A DNA stretch of 64,000 nucleotides from Mactromeris polynyma. Lineage: Eukaryota > Mollusca > Bivalvia > Venerida > Mactridae. The stretch lies in NCBI GenBank assembly GCA_032209605.1, contig JASFXZ010000001.1, positions 14,092,256 to 14,156,255 of the forward strand, read 5' to 3'. Made by a program: the position numbers and the translations under genes. Below the pieces are notes generated by a model. The model ran no database searches, was not told where the DNA came from, and saw nothing but the letters and a program-made list of their open reading frames with translations. Within the stretch, counting starts at the first letter, position 1. Each line of letters opens with the position of its first letter. Positions 39,401 to 53,641 of this stretch are shown here, piece after piece.

Positions 39401-42400
39401 GTTTACTGTCAGACGTACTAGACTGAGGCTGCAGGGGCCAAGATATTTTTGCTGGACCAGTCGGCAACATGATTTGAGCTTCAGCCATAGTCACCTTCCC
39501 CTTGTTTAATTTTTCAGTTTTTACAAGTTGAGTTACCACAGATGAAGAACTAGATGGTACTATTGTATATGGCTTGTTACTAATCATAAAAGGGTTACGC
39601 TTTGCAATGCGAGCAATTGCAGCAGACGACAATGTCATAGTTGGCACATTAACGTTGGTAAGATTACTTTGCACAGGTGCAGTCTCATTTCCATGCAAGA
39701 GAGATCTTGCACTTGCCTCTGGCTGATTAACAGACACTAATGATACAGTTTTAGAACTATCCAGCAATGATTTAGATCCTTGAGAACTCCAATTTAAAGG
39801 AACTTGGAAACTTATCTGAGTCTGCCCAGGAGAGAACTTCATTTGTTCAGTAGTTTTCACAGTATCTGATATCACACCTTTCTGAACAACAACTGTTCCT
39901 CCAATTTTAGAATCTGCCCCAACACTGTTAGCTGTTTTCAATGGTTTTGAAACAACACTACTAGCTCCTGTAGCCATTGTGGTTCTGTTTGGAAGAGTAA
40001 TGACCTGTGGTGCTGGGTACCGAGGTTTACCAGTGGTAGACATAGGCAAAGTTGAAGGTGGGGTCACAGGAGACTTAGGTGGCTGTGTTCCGTAACTTGC
40101 AGGAGTGAATTGTAATGTCACTTTTCCATCGGACGTCCAGCTTTGTTGTAATGGAATCTAAGAGAAAAACAAATTATTTCAGCATCGTACCATGGTTACA
40201 AAGATATACAACAAGAACAATAAAAACAAACTTACAACAATACAAAGCAACATATTACAATACACATGTGACAATTTTGCTAATGCATCTTAAGAATTTG
40301 TCCTCCACCTCTTAACTATGGTTCATGTGTAAAAGTTGTCAGGCTAGTACTGGCTGGTAAGCTAGGAGCACTGGTTAGGTCAACAGACCGTTAATAACTG
40401 AAATACTCAGCTTAAACCCAAAACAACAAATCACACTTGCATGCTGTGGGGATGAAAGTTTCTCAAGTCAAATGCAAGTATTTTGAATTATTTGCACTAA
40501 AAACTACACAAGAAAGTAACTTCCCACATAAACCGATGCAAGTGTTACTTAATGTCAGTCAAAAGTATTTTTCATTATTATTATGCAGATTATTATGAGA
40601 TAATTTGATTCCTGAGAGAGAATAAACTTAATAGATATAATACATCTGAAGTGTTTTGTCATCTCTGTTGGTAGTCAACTGATCATGTAAGGAGAAAAAA
40701 CTACATGTGTTGCAAACACATGAACAATGTAGTGACTTGTTCAGCAATTAGGGAAAAGGAATATCCCAGATGGAGCGGAATACCATCATGCCACCATCTA
40801 CTCAAATCACTGATATTACATTTGTCAGCTGTATAGCTTCCTCCTTTACAAGTTCTACATCATGGGAAGGATTCGAATCAACGGTGGTAAGGGGCAAGTG
40901 ATTTGATGGAGCGGAATACCATCATGCCACCATCTACTCAAATCACTGATATTACATTTGTCAGCTGTATAGCTTCCTCCTTTACAAGTTCTACATCATG
41001 GGAAGGATTCGAATCAACGGTGGTAAGGGGCAAGTGATTTGATGGAGCAGAATACCATCATGCCACCATCTACTCAAATCACTGATATTACATTTGTCAG
41101 CTGTATAGCTTCCTCCTTTACAAGTTCTACATCATGGGAAGGATTCGAATCAACGGTGGTAAGGGGCAAGTGATTTGAAGTCAGCATTCCATTTATATAA
41201 TAAGCTCACTTAAATGCACAGGTATACAAAAGAACTGGGTACTGTGTATTTTACTTACATATTGAGGGCAATGTACAAACTGTGGACTGGAACCTGTCAC
41301 TCTAGTGTTTAGACTGGTTTGTGTCTGAAAGAACAATAAACCTAATGCACTAAGCAGCATAAAATAGGTGAAATGCTGTATGTTTCATCAAAACATTAAA
41401 TATACAATATAAGGCCATACTTAAAAGTGTTTGCTTGGCACAACCCTACCCAGCAAAATGTACGTGGGTAGGTAGACAGGTAGGTATGTACATTTTTATT
41501 TATTACTTTATATAGTTATTCAAGTTTCAACTATTAACGTGCAGACAATAAAAAAATCCCAATACAGACACCTCGATCATTATTTTTGAGTAAGCAGGGT
41601 TATGTCAAATGAACAATATTGTAAGCATGGCCTAATGCGTTAACTGAAGTTTTACACGCCTACACAAATTGAAAGAAACATACTGCTAGTCTGAACAATG
41701 ATACAAATAAAGCTCCGGCATTTTTTTCATTTAAGATGCTATGCTCAACAAACACTCTCATAAATAAGTCATATACATTTCGCATCCAAATAACAAATAC
41801 CATATATCTACCCTGTTAGCAGCATCAGTAACGACATTAAGGCTAGGTCTCACATTTCCAGTTGTCATGACAACTGTGCTCTTTGGAAACAACTTGCTCT
41901 TTGTTCCTAGAAAATAGGCAATATTAAAATGCACAAGACAATAAATAAATATCTATAAGCTTGTCACAATACAGCAAAAAAATGAGAACAAAATAATGGT
42001 ATTGTAATTTCTGTAGCTAAAGGAAGATCTGAGCCCGAAATTATAACCAATACCACAACATAATCAGATGGCCAAGTTTGGAGTCAAATGGATTACAATG
42101 CTTACCGAGTGCTGTGTTAATCTTTCTTAAGAGTTTTTGAGTGTTATCTTAGATAAGGTGTAAGTTATTGGTGCCGAGTACTGAGTATAATGGTTATAAT
42201 CCAATTCTTGCCCTCAAATCTAAAATTCATACTCAAATCTCAAGGAAAGTTACCACAAAGAATACTAAAAGGACCCAGTAGCTCTTCACATCCAACACCC
42301 AAATCTCTACACTTAAGACTCAGCAGAGCTAATTTTGACACCCGAGTGCCGAGTTCACAGAACTGAGTACGTCATTTCAGACACTGGAAGGCCATTTAGG

Positions 42401-42845
42401 AGGAAACATGATACAGGTATTGAAGAAACATGGGTGTAAACAAGGTTCAGATGCAAGACTTCTGAACAGAAATCCCTGAGAAATTCTGATAGTGACATGC
42501 GACAAGCTGGTTGATATGCATTATAACTCAATAGAATTCTTAGTTACTATAGTACCAGTTGCAACACTTCATGGACACAATTCTTGCAATATGGTTGATT
42601 CATTCTATGTAAATCAATAGGACAAGATTATTGGCAGTACCATGAATTTATAAAGCAGTATAAAACCAAGGAATACCTGAAATATCCGCCATGTCGAGTG
42701 ACACTGGTGTTGGTATTGTAGCCAAGGTAAATGGAGCTGTTGCCATGGAAACTGGTTCAGTATTAAAAAAGTTCATAGATTCCTCAACTCCTTCTGATTT
42801 CTGTTTCTTCAAGGGAGGTTCGCCTGTGTCTTGTCTCGTATTCAT
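26044..42845 (-). CDS. L3MBTL: L3MBTL-type Polycomb-group chromatin reader (FCS, 3x MBT, C2HC, SAM), complete
   Basis: Nineteen coding exons join with every phase consistent: 42677-42845, 41812-41906, 41259-41324, 38625-40157, 37606-37762, 36696-36819, 36145-36281, 35653-35735, 35047-35296, 33889-33983, 32766-32994, 31249-31334, 30644-30869, 30110-30212, 29307-29441, 28634-28699, 28059-28120, 27186-27409, 26044-26172. The total of 3,969 bases gives 1,322 residues. Domain order is: long disordered N-terminus (1-673), FCS zinc finger (~683-713), MBT repeats (~762-871, 872-979, 980-1083), C2HC finger (~1096-1125), SAM (~1250-1315). Three MBT repeats plus C2HC plus C-terminal SAM define l(3)mbt/L3MBTL1-3-4 and exclude SFMBT (four MBT repeats). 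The family binds mono- and dimethyl-lysine on histones and compacts or represses chromatin in the nucleus. Confidence 0.95.
27041..27136 (-). mobile_element. SINE family B, truncated copy
   Basis: 'agttgacctaaccagtttgc' to 'cacatgatcagaggtga', nearly identical to the start of the copy at 27538. The tRNA-like head is missing. It lies directly 3' (gene sense) of the first SAM exon. Confidence 0.65.
27538..27745 (-). mobile_element. SINE family B copy
   Basis: Continues past the shared block into 'aatcaaaccaggatctccca' (inverted B-box) and 'ctaactaggctaacc' (inverted A-box region), so it is a tRNA-derived SINE in reverse orientation. Confidence 0.65.
28059..28699 (-). CDS. L3MBTL: L3MBTL exons 16-17, basic linker to SAM
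   Basis: Exon 16 (28634-28699) encodes KKMGRGRKPK, an AT-hook-like basic patch. Exon 17 (28059-28120) encodes SYYIALEEQKMAQERERKER, a charged helix. Donors CCTAA|GTATG and CGAG|GTAAAT fit the phases. The short exons are supported by phase continuity and family-like composition rather than strong homology. Confidence 0.8.
28388..28600 (-). mobile_element. SINE family B copy
   Basis: Same order as other B copies: 'cagttgacccaaccagtttt', 'agcagacaacttcccac', 'gaattgaacccagacatcc', 'actgatctaaccagactg'. It is moderately diverged. Confidence 0.6.
28975..29215 (+). mobile_element. SINE family A, nearly full-length copy
   Basis: A tRNA-like head ('cacctcagtggacgagtg' and a B-box-like 'ggttccaatccgacc') is followed by the family body and a tail ending near 'cttaaagccccc'. 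It lies in an L3MBTL intron. An open frame of 80 codons over it is incidental. Confidence 0.6.
29307..30212 (-). CDS. L3MBTL: L3MBTL exons 14-15, MYT1-type C2HC zinc finger
   Basis: Exon 14 (30110-30212) ends with VCPTPGCKGIGHIKG and YSGHHS. Exon 15 (29307-29441) supplies the final cysteine in FGCPYSDINMNKD. The C-C-H-H-C ligand order is complete across the junction. CPYSDINMNKD closely follows the vertebrate L3MBTL3 sequence after its finger. Confidence 0.92.
29763..29835 (+). repeat. tRNA-like sequence (pseudo-tRNA or SINE head)
   Basis: GGTGTAGTGGTTAGCAT resembles an A-box and GGGTTTGATTCCCGG a B-box. The acceptor arms (GTCGCTG / GGTAGCGCC) pair only imperfectly and the anticodon arm is not clear. 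It is probably a decayed tRNA-derived element. Confidence 0.45.
30378..30522. mobile_element. Degenerate pogo-like MITE
   Basis: Begins CCGTTAAACCTCACATAAAC and ends GGTGGTCATATTTTTGAGTT plus AACACTG, with TA on each side. It resembles the better-preserved copies at 4.2 and 34 kb and lies in an L3MBTL intron. Confidence 0.5.
30644..31334 (-). CDS. L3MBTL: L3MBTL exons 12-13, MBT repeat 3
   Basis: Exon 12 (31249-31334) gives FTWEKYLTKTKSQAVPARAF. Exon 13 (30644-30869) gives MKVEVVDKRNPLLVRVATI, IHFDGWSDVYDYW and PGWCAKTGHPL, a close match to the third repeat of L3MBTL proteins. Its acceptor is TTTCAG and its donor ATCA|GTAAGT. Confidence 0.93.
31379..32057. mobile_element. Longer pogo/Tigger-like non-autonomous element
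   Basis: A 679-bp segment with ends CAGTTAAACTTCGATTACTC and CCTCGAGTTATTGATGTTTA plus ACTG, both flanked by TA. No transposase motif is recognisable inside. It is probably a deletion derivative related to the short MITEs and lies in an L3MBTL intron. Confidence 0.65.
32766..33983 (-). CDS. L3MBTL: L3MBTL exons 10-11, MBT repeat 2 (methyl-lysine pocket)
   Basis: Exon 10 (33889-33983) gives the arm FSWASFLKLTKASPVP. Exon 11 (32766-32994) gives KLEAVDKKNSSLICVASV and VHFDSWEDNYDYWCDM. The pocket Asp and Asn (VDKKN) and the cage F, W and Y (HF-SW-NY) correspond to human L3MBTL1 D355, N358, F379, W382 and Y386, so binding of mono/dimethyl-lysine is probably retained. Confidence 0.92.
34039..34207. 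mobile_element. pogo/Tigger-like MITE
   Basis: A 169-bp relative of the 4222 element: CAGTAAAACCTCAATAATAA ... GAGGTTTTACTG, flanked by TA on both sides. Internal GGTGGTCTTATTATTGAGG blocks repeat the terminal sequence. It lies between the MBT1 and MBT2 exons of L3MBTL. Confidence 0.8.
35047..35735 (-). CDS. L3MBTL: L3MBTL exons 8-9, MBT repeat 1
   Basis: Exon 8 (35653-35735) gives the arm SKAFVWTRYLEQEKAVEAPA. Exon 9 (35047-35296) gives the core FRVGMKLEGIDP, HFEGYSECYDFW and SPFIFPVGFCEKN. The arm-plus-core layout is typical of MBT. The pocket-forming W position in HFEGYSE is a tyrosine, so this repeat probably does not bind methyl-lysine like repeat 2. Confidence 0.92.
35843..36060. repeat. 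47-bp tandem repeat, 4 units plus partial, in L3MBTL intron
   Basis: Units begin at AAGTAGG 35864, 35911, 35958, 36005 and 36053 (spacing 47, 47, 47, 48). In gene sense each junction reads AGAAAGGTAAGCAT, a good 5' splice-site look-alike. It lies between exons 7 and 8. Confidence 0.9.
36145..36281 (-). CDS. L3MBTL: L3MBTL exon 7, basic linker
   Basis: Encodes HMREVKKQG, then a lysine-rich MKKNKKKILLKDG run, probably nuclear targeting or nucleic-acid contact. The acceptor is inferred as TTCCAAG|GC because it keeps phase with the FCS exon; the donor is CTAG|GTAAAG. Confidence 0.82.
36696..36819 (-). CDS. L3MBTL: L3MBTL exon 6, FCS zinc finger
   Basis: Encodes CQYCGEYGF, then KFCSQTCIRAF about twenty residues later: the Cys2...Cys2 FCS finger of Polycomb proteins, with the diagnostic F-C-S. 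This finger type binds RNA in relatives. The donor is AGCAA|GTAAGA. Confidence 0.93.
37606..37762 (-). CDS. L3MBTL: L3MBTL exon 5, acidic linker
   Basis: Encodes MNDLGMLEVINDG followed by an acidic stretch with PIKEEKDE, a sixth SUMO-type motif. The TTTCAG acceptor and AAAG|GTATCA donor fit the flanking phases, and it leads into the FCS finger exon. Confidence 0.85.
38453..38480. repeat. Perfect 10-bp stem, 8-nt loop hairpin
   Basis: ATTATGCTCC, loop ACCTCAGA, GGAGCATAAT. It lies about 145 bp downstream of L3MBTL exon 4 in gene sense, after a 'gacggacagacaaacg' stretch often seen at ends of repetitive elements. It is possibly the hairpin end of a mobile element. Confidence 0.6.
38625..40157 (-). 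CDS. L3MBTL: L3MBTL exon 4, long Ser/Thr/Pro/Val-rich exon
   Basis: A 1,533-base phase-0 exon encodes residues 111-621, low in hydrophobic core residues and rich in S, T, P, V and K, turning acidic toward the end. Five I/V-K-x-E motifs occur (VKTE, VKNE, VKPE, IKIE, IKDE), matching the SUMO consensus. No folded domain is seen. The donor is AAG|GTATTA; reading past it leads to a non-conserved tail, so the 532-codon open frame there is not the true protein end. Confidence 0.88.
40769..41176. repeat. 136-bp tandem triplication
   Basis: Three copies start at 40769, 40905 and 41041, differing by essentially one base (GAGCGG to GAGCAG). Each contains the palindrome GATTCGAATC. Near-identity implies recent amplification. 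It lies in the L3MBTL intron between exons 3 and 4. Confidence 0.93.
41259..41324 (-). CDS. L3MBTL: L3MBTL exon 3, disordered N-terminus
   Basis: A 66-base phase-0 exon with TTTCAG acceptor and TAT|GTAAGT donor. It encodes TQTSLNTRVTGSSPQ and a short FVHCPQY end. Being in phase at both ends, it could be skipped without a frameshift. Confidence 0.8.
41812..41906 (-). CDS. L3MBTL: L3MBTL exon 2, disordered N-terminus
   Basis: A 95-base exon with TTCTAG acceptor and AGG|GTAGAT donor. It encodes a basic/serine stretch and a VVMTTGNVRPSLNVV segment with no domain. Phases fit both neighbours. Confidence 0.82.
42080..42380. repeat. Dispersed repeat related to 53,100-53,400
   Basis: Shares 'gattacaatgcttac', 'gagtataatgg', 'catactcaaatctca', 'aaagtt/aaagtggacacaaagaata' and 'tagctct' in the same order with 53,146-53,400. 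Inverted CTCAAATCTC / GAGATTTGAG motifs recur. No coding capacity. It lies in an L3MBTL intron. Confidence 0.5.
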
Positions 42846-42868
42846 TTTTATGGATTCAAACAAAGTAA
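42677..42868 (-). CDS. L3MBTL: L3MBTL exon with start codon
   Basis: After a TTTACAG acceptor the leader runs to ATG at 42845 (MNTRQDTGEPPLKKQKSEG); the first 23 bases of the exon are UTR. LKKQK (about residues 13-17) is a possible nuclear localisation signal. This is the first ATG in the open frame of the exon. An upstream leader exon must exist, probably near 45.1 kb. Confidence 0.85.
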
Positions 42869-43799
42869 CTGTAAATAAAGCAATTAATGAATAACAGCAA
42901 TCAAAAAACGTGATGAGTTAGCTGTATATAACTTAAATCAAGAACACTGACTAAGTAACGTTATTACTGATTAACACTTGATCATATAATATGTATCATT
43001 CAAAATAAAACTATAAGTAGGATAACATTGCATTTATTAACTGCAGGTTTAACATTAGATAATCTACTATTAGCAAATTGGATGATTTTTCATCCACAAG
43101 TCCTTGCATATCATTGTCATCTGCAAAAGTATTTTGTGATTCTGATTTTTTTTAAATGCTACAGAACTTTGAGTTCAATCAGTTTCAAGTTTATAACTTC
43201 ATGTCTATCATATAAAAAGAGAACCAATTCTCAACATTGCAAAACAGAAGTGTATTTCAAGTGGGAATTATTGAGACATTTTAAAAAGACTAAATACTTC
43301 ATCAATTCTCTAGACATTTATCTCCAGTGAATGCAATTACTTGAATTAGTGTCTTGAAATGGCTTATGATATTTTAATACTAGTTTTATGCAATATTCAC
43401 ATCAGGGTTTGATAATTTTACCAGTAATTTTGAACCACAATATGTCTTGAATGAACAGACATGTTTGGCAATTATAAATCCCTTGCTTCAATATCACATT
43501 TCTTTCATTTATAGTTCACTCCGCCTCTTCCTGTGTCTTACATCCAATGAGCATCCAGAATTTTTCAAAATTTTGGCCAACTTATCCATTTATTATGGCA
43601 TTTCCCTCAATATCCATTAAGTGATTTCATTAAGTAATTCTGGTAAGTGATCAATACGACAGTAAACTATAAGCTGGTTATAACTCACATATTAGAATTA
43701 TAAACAAATTGAGTGCTGCAGTCGCTGACGCTCCCTTGCACTTAATTTGCTTATAATTCCAATATATGAGCTATAACCTATACTTAGTTCTCAGAATAT

Positions 43800-44488
43800 T
43801 AGGGATGTAAACGATTAATCAGTTATCAGTTTGAACATGCATTATCGATAGTAAAATCACTAACTGGTTAATCGTTAATATTAAAAATATCTACTTTTCA
43901 TTTTGGAAATTTTTGGAAAAAGTCGAAAAAAATTAGAGCAAGATATCCGTAGTAACAACCTCATTACTTTGTTCTTGAAGGTGTGAAACCGTGACTTAAG
44001 AGGTGCAAAATTGACAGTAGACACATATGCATTTGCTACATATATTTAATGAAAAGGTCATTTAATTGTCGTATGTTTCAAATGACAGTCTGAGACTCGT
44101 TTGGGTGTTCGAGTATTTAGACATATTTAAATAGGCAGACAAAAAAAGAGTGTTTTAATATTGTTGTATTCGATCTGTTTGATTAAATGTCAAATATCAT
44201 ATTATAATGTTTGAAATAAAAATGATATTTTCTTAAATAATCAAACTGATTGATATTTCTTTTTGTTTTTATGATGTATGTTCTGTACTTAGCAGCAATA
44301 AAACACTATTCAAACTAGTTCTAACATCAGAACATTATATACTAAGGTCTAGTTTACCGATGTCCAGGAAAAATATACACAGCAAAATACGAAACATGTA
44401 ACAAATGTCCTGTTCAGTTAACCAGTTAACTGTTCAGAAGATTAAACAGTTAACTGGAGAGTAAAATAACTGAATATTGACATCCCTA
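43800..44488. mobile_element. Non-autonomous hAT-like transposon
   Basis: A 689-bp element, left end TAGGGATGTAAACG and right end (reverse) TAGGGATGTCAATATTCAG, flanked by an exact 8-bp duplication CAGAATAT at 43792-43799 and 44489-44496. The 8-bp duplication and TAGGGATG ends fit the hAT superfamily. No transposase motif is seen inside. It lies in the first L3MBTL intron. Confidence 0.85.
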
Positions 44489-45129
44489 CAGAATATGATG
44501 AAGTGCCTAAATTTACACTTTTTTGGAATGGCAATAGTCTGTTGTCGTTTGGTTCTTAAATTAGCAATGAAACCTGAAAACAGTGGATCTCTATTGTAAG
44601 AAACAAAGTATATCCTGCACAATAAATGAATTAATTTGTTACAGTCTTATTTACATATACCGTTAAAATTTAACAAAGACAACAATGATTTGTTTTGCAT
44701 TATAAACAGTGGTATATTTACAAAATAACTTCAATCATTTAATATATATTTAAAAATCTATGGAAAGCTATCAACTTGTAAATAAATTAGTTAATTCAAC
44801 TGTGGAAGCATTGTAAAGTAACTGTAGATACTGTCTTTATCTTTCACTCTCTGTGGCGAAAGTGGACATTTTCAAATCGATTGCTTCTCAACTTTTACAG
44901 CTTTCAGTTAATTCTGTTTTATTTCTCTCTGGAAAATATCCCAAGTGCGCCCCTCAGTATTATACCCCTTTTGGAACCCCCTACTCCAAAACGCAGATAT
45001 GTAATATTAGACTAATCTACGTTGTATGTCAACTATTTTCTTCGACACGTAATGCTTTTTTTTAAGTATATAAATTTCTATTTCCACACTATGTGTTCAC
45101 AGTGTAATTAAAATGTTCCAATTACGAAG

Positions 45130-46082
45130 AAATAATGCGAGACGTGACCGCAGCAAAATGGCGACGCATCCGCAATTATTAAGAACGGTCGGTTAGAAAG
45201 GATTTTCTTTAAAAAATGACAACGAAGTTCTAAACCAATGGTTATAACCAATTAATTTTAAAATTTTCTAAATATACAATACAAAATGAAATCACGACTA
45301 CGCCAGCAGTCTTCACATTTAAATGATAAATTCGCTGAAATTATTCCGTGTCCTGCAGCCTCGTTTTGAGTTTAAGATTTCGATGTGCATGATCAACAAA
45401 CAAATTAATAACAACAATCGAGTTTAAACTTACAATGCAGCATAAAAATGTATGTCGTCTTTAAAATCAACGATAATAAACAGTGAAAACAAATTCTAGA
45501 TATGCTCTACCAAGTATTGCTCAAGTTTTACTTTTTACACGAAGAAACAGAAAATAGATTTCATTTGCAAACTTAACCGAAATCAGGTTAAAGAAAAAAA
45601 TGCTTTTTCACCATTAACGATGTTTCTTTCAAGTTGATACCGTCATATATTTTCAAAACAATATGTGTAGCTGCGACGACAACACCCACTTTACATGTCC
45701 ACCTTCGTCAATCTAACATTTAGGCAAAAATGCGTTTATAAATATTCGTTCCGGTGCGCCATTTGTATCCGTGGGAGTTAACAAGAATAGCGGAAGTTCC
45801 TGGGTTTCCGGTAAACATTTGGATACATTTTGTTTTTTGTGACTAGGTAGTCCGAGATATTGTTGCAATAAATGATAGTATTTTTTTCTCTAGCAATATT
45901 TTATGAACGTGCCAAAAACTCCGCGCTTACTGGTTTTATTTGCAGGACAGATTGAAAAATATTTATTCACCTAATATCTATGTTTCGCAAAATTCATGTT
46001 GAAAGTGAATGACGTCATGACCTCGATTTTGTTTTTGTTTTGATTATTGTATTGGTGGACATTTCTCGTTCGTGTCGTTTAG
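45130..46082. promoter_or_regulatory. Inferred bidirectional promoter, L3MBTL (-) and PCMTD (+)
   Basis: The two genes point away from each other from this interval, which is richer in CpG than its surroundings. It has an AAAATGGCGACG (YY1-like) motif at about 45,156, a CGGAAGT ETS-type site at about 45,791 and a GCGCCATTTGT motif. A leader exon for the plus gene ends at TTTAG|GTAAGT (46082). Transcription starts are not visible from sequence. Confidence 0.5.
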
Positions 46083-47682
46083 GTAAGTGGTCATATTTGT
46101 CGTGCGTTTACCGTGAAAAGACTTCCGGCTTGACACAATGCGCTGTTTATGGTACCAATGGCCTTCATGACGATTTCTTACAAATGGTGATCGAACCGTG
46201 ATTCACGAATGTCATAATCAGCTGATGATGACCTACTTAAAATTTTCCTATTTGATAATGTCTAAAAGATATCATTTGACGGAGTGTCAAAAACTTTATT
46301 TGACCGAGTTGCATGTTTTGGTTACTTTCTTTCGATCTGGAGAATATTCAGTCATGTTATATTTTGACACATTTCTCAATGTCGCTTGCACTTTTGACGG
46401 AATTATAAATTGACCTCTCTTGGTGAACTTAATTTTATTAATGTCAATATTGCGATTATTCAATTAATTAAAAGTTTTTAATCTTTTTCAATTATCAGAG
46501 CAGCTTAATTATCAGTAATTACTGTTATCAGGTATAGTGCTGACAGTAGAAGTGTTCAAATTCAATCGTGCATACATATTCCTCATACCTGGTTAGCCAC
46601 TGAGATGAACACGTCATAGTGCCGCACAAGCAGTCCCTTAGACAATTCCATACAAACATGATTGCTTTCAAATATTCTTTCTTACCCTTCTTCCCCTATA
46701 CAGTTACCATATGGAATAGACAGACAAACAGACAGACTGTTAATATATAGGATACTGTTACTCACTAGATGACTATACCCTGTTTTTATTGATTTAATTC
46801 TTGTTAATTGTTTTATTCTTCACTATTTACTTTTGACATCTTTCTGATATTCTTTCATATCTTCTTATCTTGCACTGACATGTGCCTGCTGGTGCTATTA
46901 ACACCCTAAATGGGAGTCAAGCAGTACATGATGATGATATATAGATAATGTAACATATGGAGACTGTTGGCAGAAATCGCGATTGGAGAAACCTCCCAAT
47001 GCATGACTGTAATGTTGTCTGATTTCACTCTGTATTTGCTTTCATTACGTGTTGCGTCACCCATACTCTAAATATCTGAGAATATCAATGAGTTATGTTA
47101 CACATGGATGTTTGATTTACTGACATTTTGACAAGAAAGTTAGTTTGATAAAGTGCATATCCATGCACATGATTTTCAACTGATTTCTTGGATACTATTG
47201 TTGCTGTATGCAAAACTCTTAAATCGTCCACACAATGGGGACTTCTGTGAGTTATCTGCCCATTTGTAATAATGGGTGGTGCAATGGGCAAATAGGTCCT
47301 AAAAATTGATATTGTCACAAATGGTCACACACTTTGATATATATATCATTCCGCTATTTAATCTCATAACCAGTGAAAACCATCCCTGTGAAAACCATAT
47401 TTATTAAAGTTTAATACATGCATAACTCAAACAAATTACGGATAAACTGGTTATATATACATGCATCACAGATTGAATATGTATGTACAGTAGCCAAAAG
47501 TTGCATGGTTTCCCCACCACCATGTAAGACCAACAGAGCTGGGTATAATGTGTATATTGGTCCAAGCTTACAGTGCTTGTATACATTTATGTATTTATTA
47601 ATGTAACAACATATTTTTATAAATAATTGTTACTATGTGATATAATGAAGTTGGCATTATATTCATATTGTTATAAATTCAG
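46083..47682 (+). other. PCMTD 5' UTR intron
   Basis: Runs between the donor at 46082 and the acceptor ATTCAG at 47682. No coding exon is seen; short open frames on both strands show no domain. A 'gacagacaaacagacagac' tract occurs near 46,715. Confidence 0.5.
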
Positions 47683-47692
47683 GTCAGATTCC

Positions 47693-52005
<4,313 letters not shown>

Positions 52006-52752
52006 TTTTCATACAGTCACAGTGAAGTTTAAATATTTAATAAGTATACTGTATAGAATAATATTGTCAGACAGGTGATCTGCTTTTTCTTAGACCGAAG
52101 TCAAACGTGGCACCAGTTTCTCAAACATTAATCCAAGTTATAATTCTGTTCGAGATTTAAAAACAAGTACAGCCATCATTTAAAAACTGTTTGTTTGTCA
52201 TAACCCTGCTTACTTCTGGAATGGCCCTATGCATAATTTTTGAAATGTGAGTGGGGACAGTTATTTTGGGGCTATGAACATTTGAAACTTGAATGCCCAT
52301 CAAATGTAATAAAGAAGTAATTTTCTACTTACCTGTTCATCTAAATTATGCTGGGTAGGTCATGCCTAACATTTCTTTATGGATGGTCTGATATCTGCTT
52401 TTGATTAAAGTTTTGTATTACTACCTATGTCAGTTGACAAACCATGATCAGGTGTTTTATGCATCTAAATAACTATGATTCAATTGATTTTTTTGTTAGT
52501 TACCATTGAGTTTGGATTAAAGTTTGTGAAGCAGAGGCTTAAGAGCTATGAAATTTATTCTTTAAAAATAAAATAAATTCAGAATACATTCTGCCTGTGT
52601 CATGAACTTGTTGTGACGTACACTGTACAAAATGTATATTGTTATTAAATATTTGTTTCCAGACATTGCATTTATGCTTTGCATACTGTAAAATTATTCA
52701 ATTTTAAGGCTTAAATAGTCAAATGTCGTTATAATGACCATGTTTGTTCCAT

Positions 52753-52957
52753 GGCCCCGTTCTCCTGAGCATCTCAAGTAGAAAGCTCTGCTCAATATTG
52801 AAATTTCGCTCAAATCAGAGCCAGAGTTTGAGAAAAATCTCACTTTGGATCTGAAATTTTATCGATTTTGAATCTGGTCTCAGTATGAGAAAAGTCTCAA
52901 CTCTTAAGAGAAATATTTGAGCTCAGATTTAGCTCTGATTGAGATTCTTCCGGGGCC
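52753..52957. mobile_element. Small inverted-repeat element
   Basis: Left end GGCCCCGTTCTCCTGAGCAT (continuing CTCAA), right end TTGAGATTCTTCCGGGGCC; internal 'gctcaaatcagagc' and 'gagctcagatttagctctga' are also inverted. The ~205-bp unit could fold end to end. No clear target duplication. Confidence 0.5.
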
Positions 52958-53145
52958 TTGATTATGTCATTGAATAGAATATGTTATTATATTTTGTCAG
53001 TGAATGGAAATTGTGTTGTAACATATGTCAGTGTAGAGAGTTGACTGGAATGCCAGAGCATGGATTTATAACTGATATCAATCTGATCTCAGATGACAAA
53101 ATTTACTCTGCTCAGTCAGAGTATTGTAATTTGAGTGTGTAAAAT

Positions 53146-53400
53146 GGATTACGTTGCTTACTGAATGTTGAGTATTCTTTTTGGTTTACTTTCTTAGAGA
53201 TTTAAGTGTGAATCTTAGATTGAGTGCATGTTATTCATGCTGTGTATAATGGATATAGTTAATTTTATTTATTCATACTCAAATCTCAGAGAAAGTGGAC
53301 ACAAAGAATAATTGGCACTCTGTTAGCTCTGTCATGCACATTACACTCAAATCTCAAAACAGAGGGGAAATTTTGAAGTCTGAGCGATGAGTATCCATCA
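53146..53400. repeat. Dispersed repeat related to 42,080-42,380
   Basis: Contains 'ggattacgttgcttactgaa', 'cttagagatttaagtgtgaa', 'catactcaaatctcagagaaa' and 'acactcaaatctcaaa', the same order as the intronic copy. It adjoins the MITE at 53,464. Confidence 0.5.
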
Positions 53401-53463
53401 TTAATGTAGTAATGTGTTCTGAATTTAAGAGGATTTGGCTTCGTTGATTTAAATTTTCAAACA

Positions 53464-53641
53464 CTGTCGGACCTCATTTATTCGACAACCTTCTATTCAA
53501 ATACATGTTATCAACTGAAATAAATATCAGGTCTCGATGTATCTTCATATTCCCGACGAATTGAAATGAGCTATTCGAAACTAAGTTTTAATCGAAAGTA
53601 AATTTCAGACCCGATGGTTTTGAATGAGTGAGGTCAGACTG
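53464..53641. mobile_element. Degenerate pogo/Tigger-like MITE
   Basis: The left end carries GGACCTCATTTATTCGAC and the right end GAATGAGTGAGGTCAGACTG followed by TA, so the ends are imperfect inverted copies. It lies in or just beyond the PCMTD 3' UTR. Confidence 0.45.
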
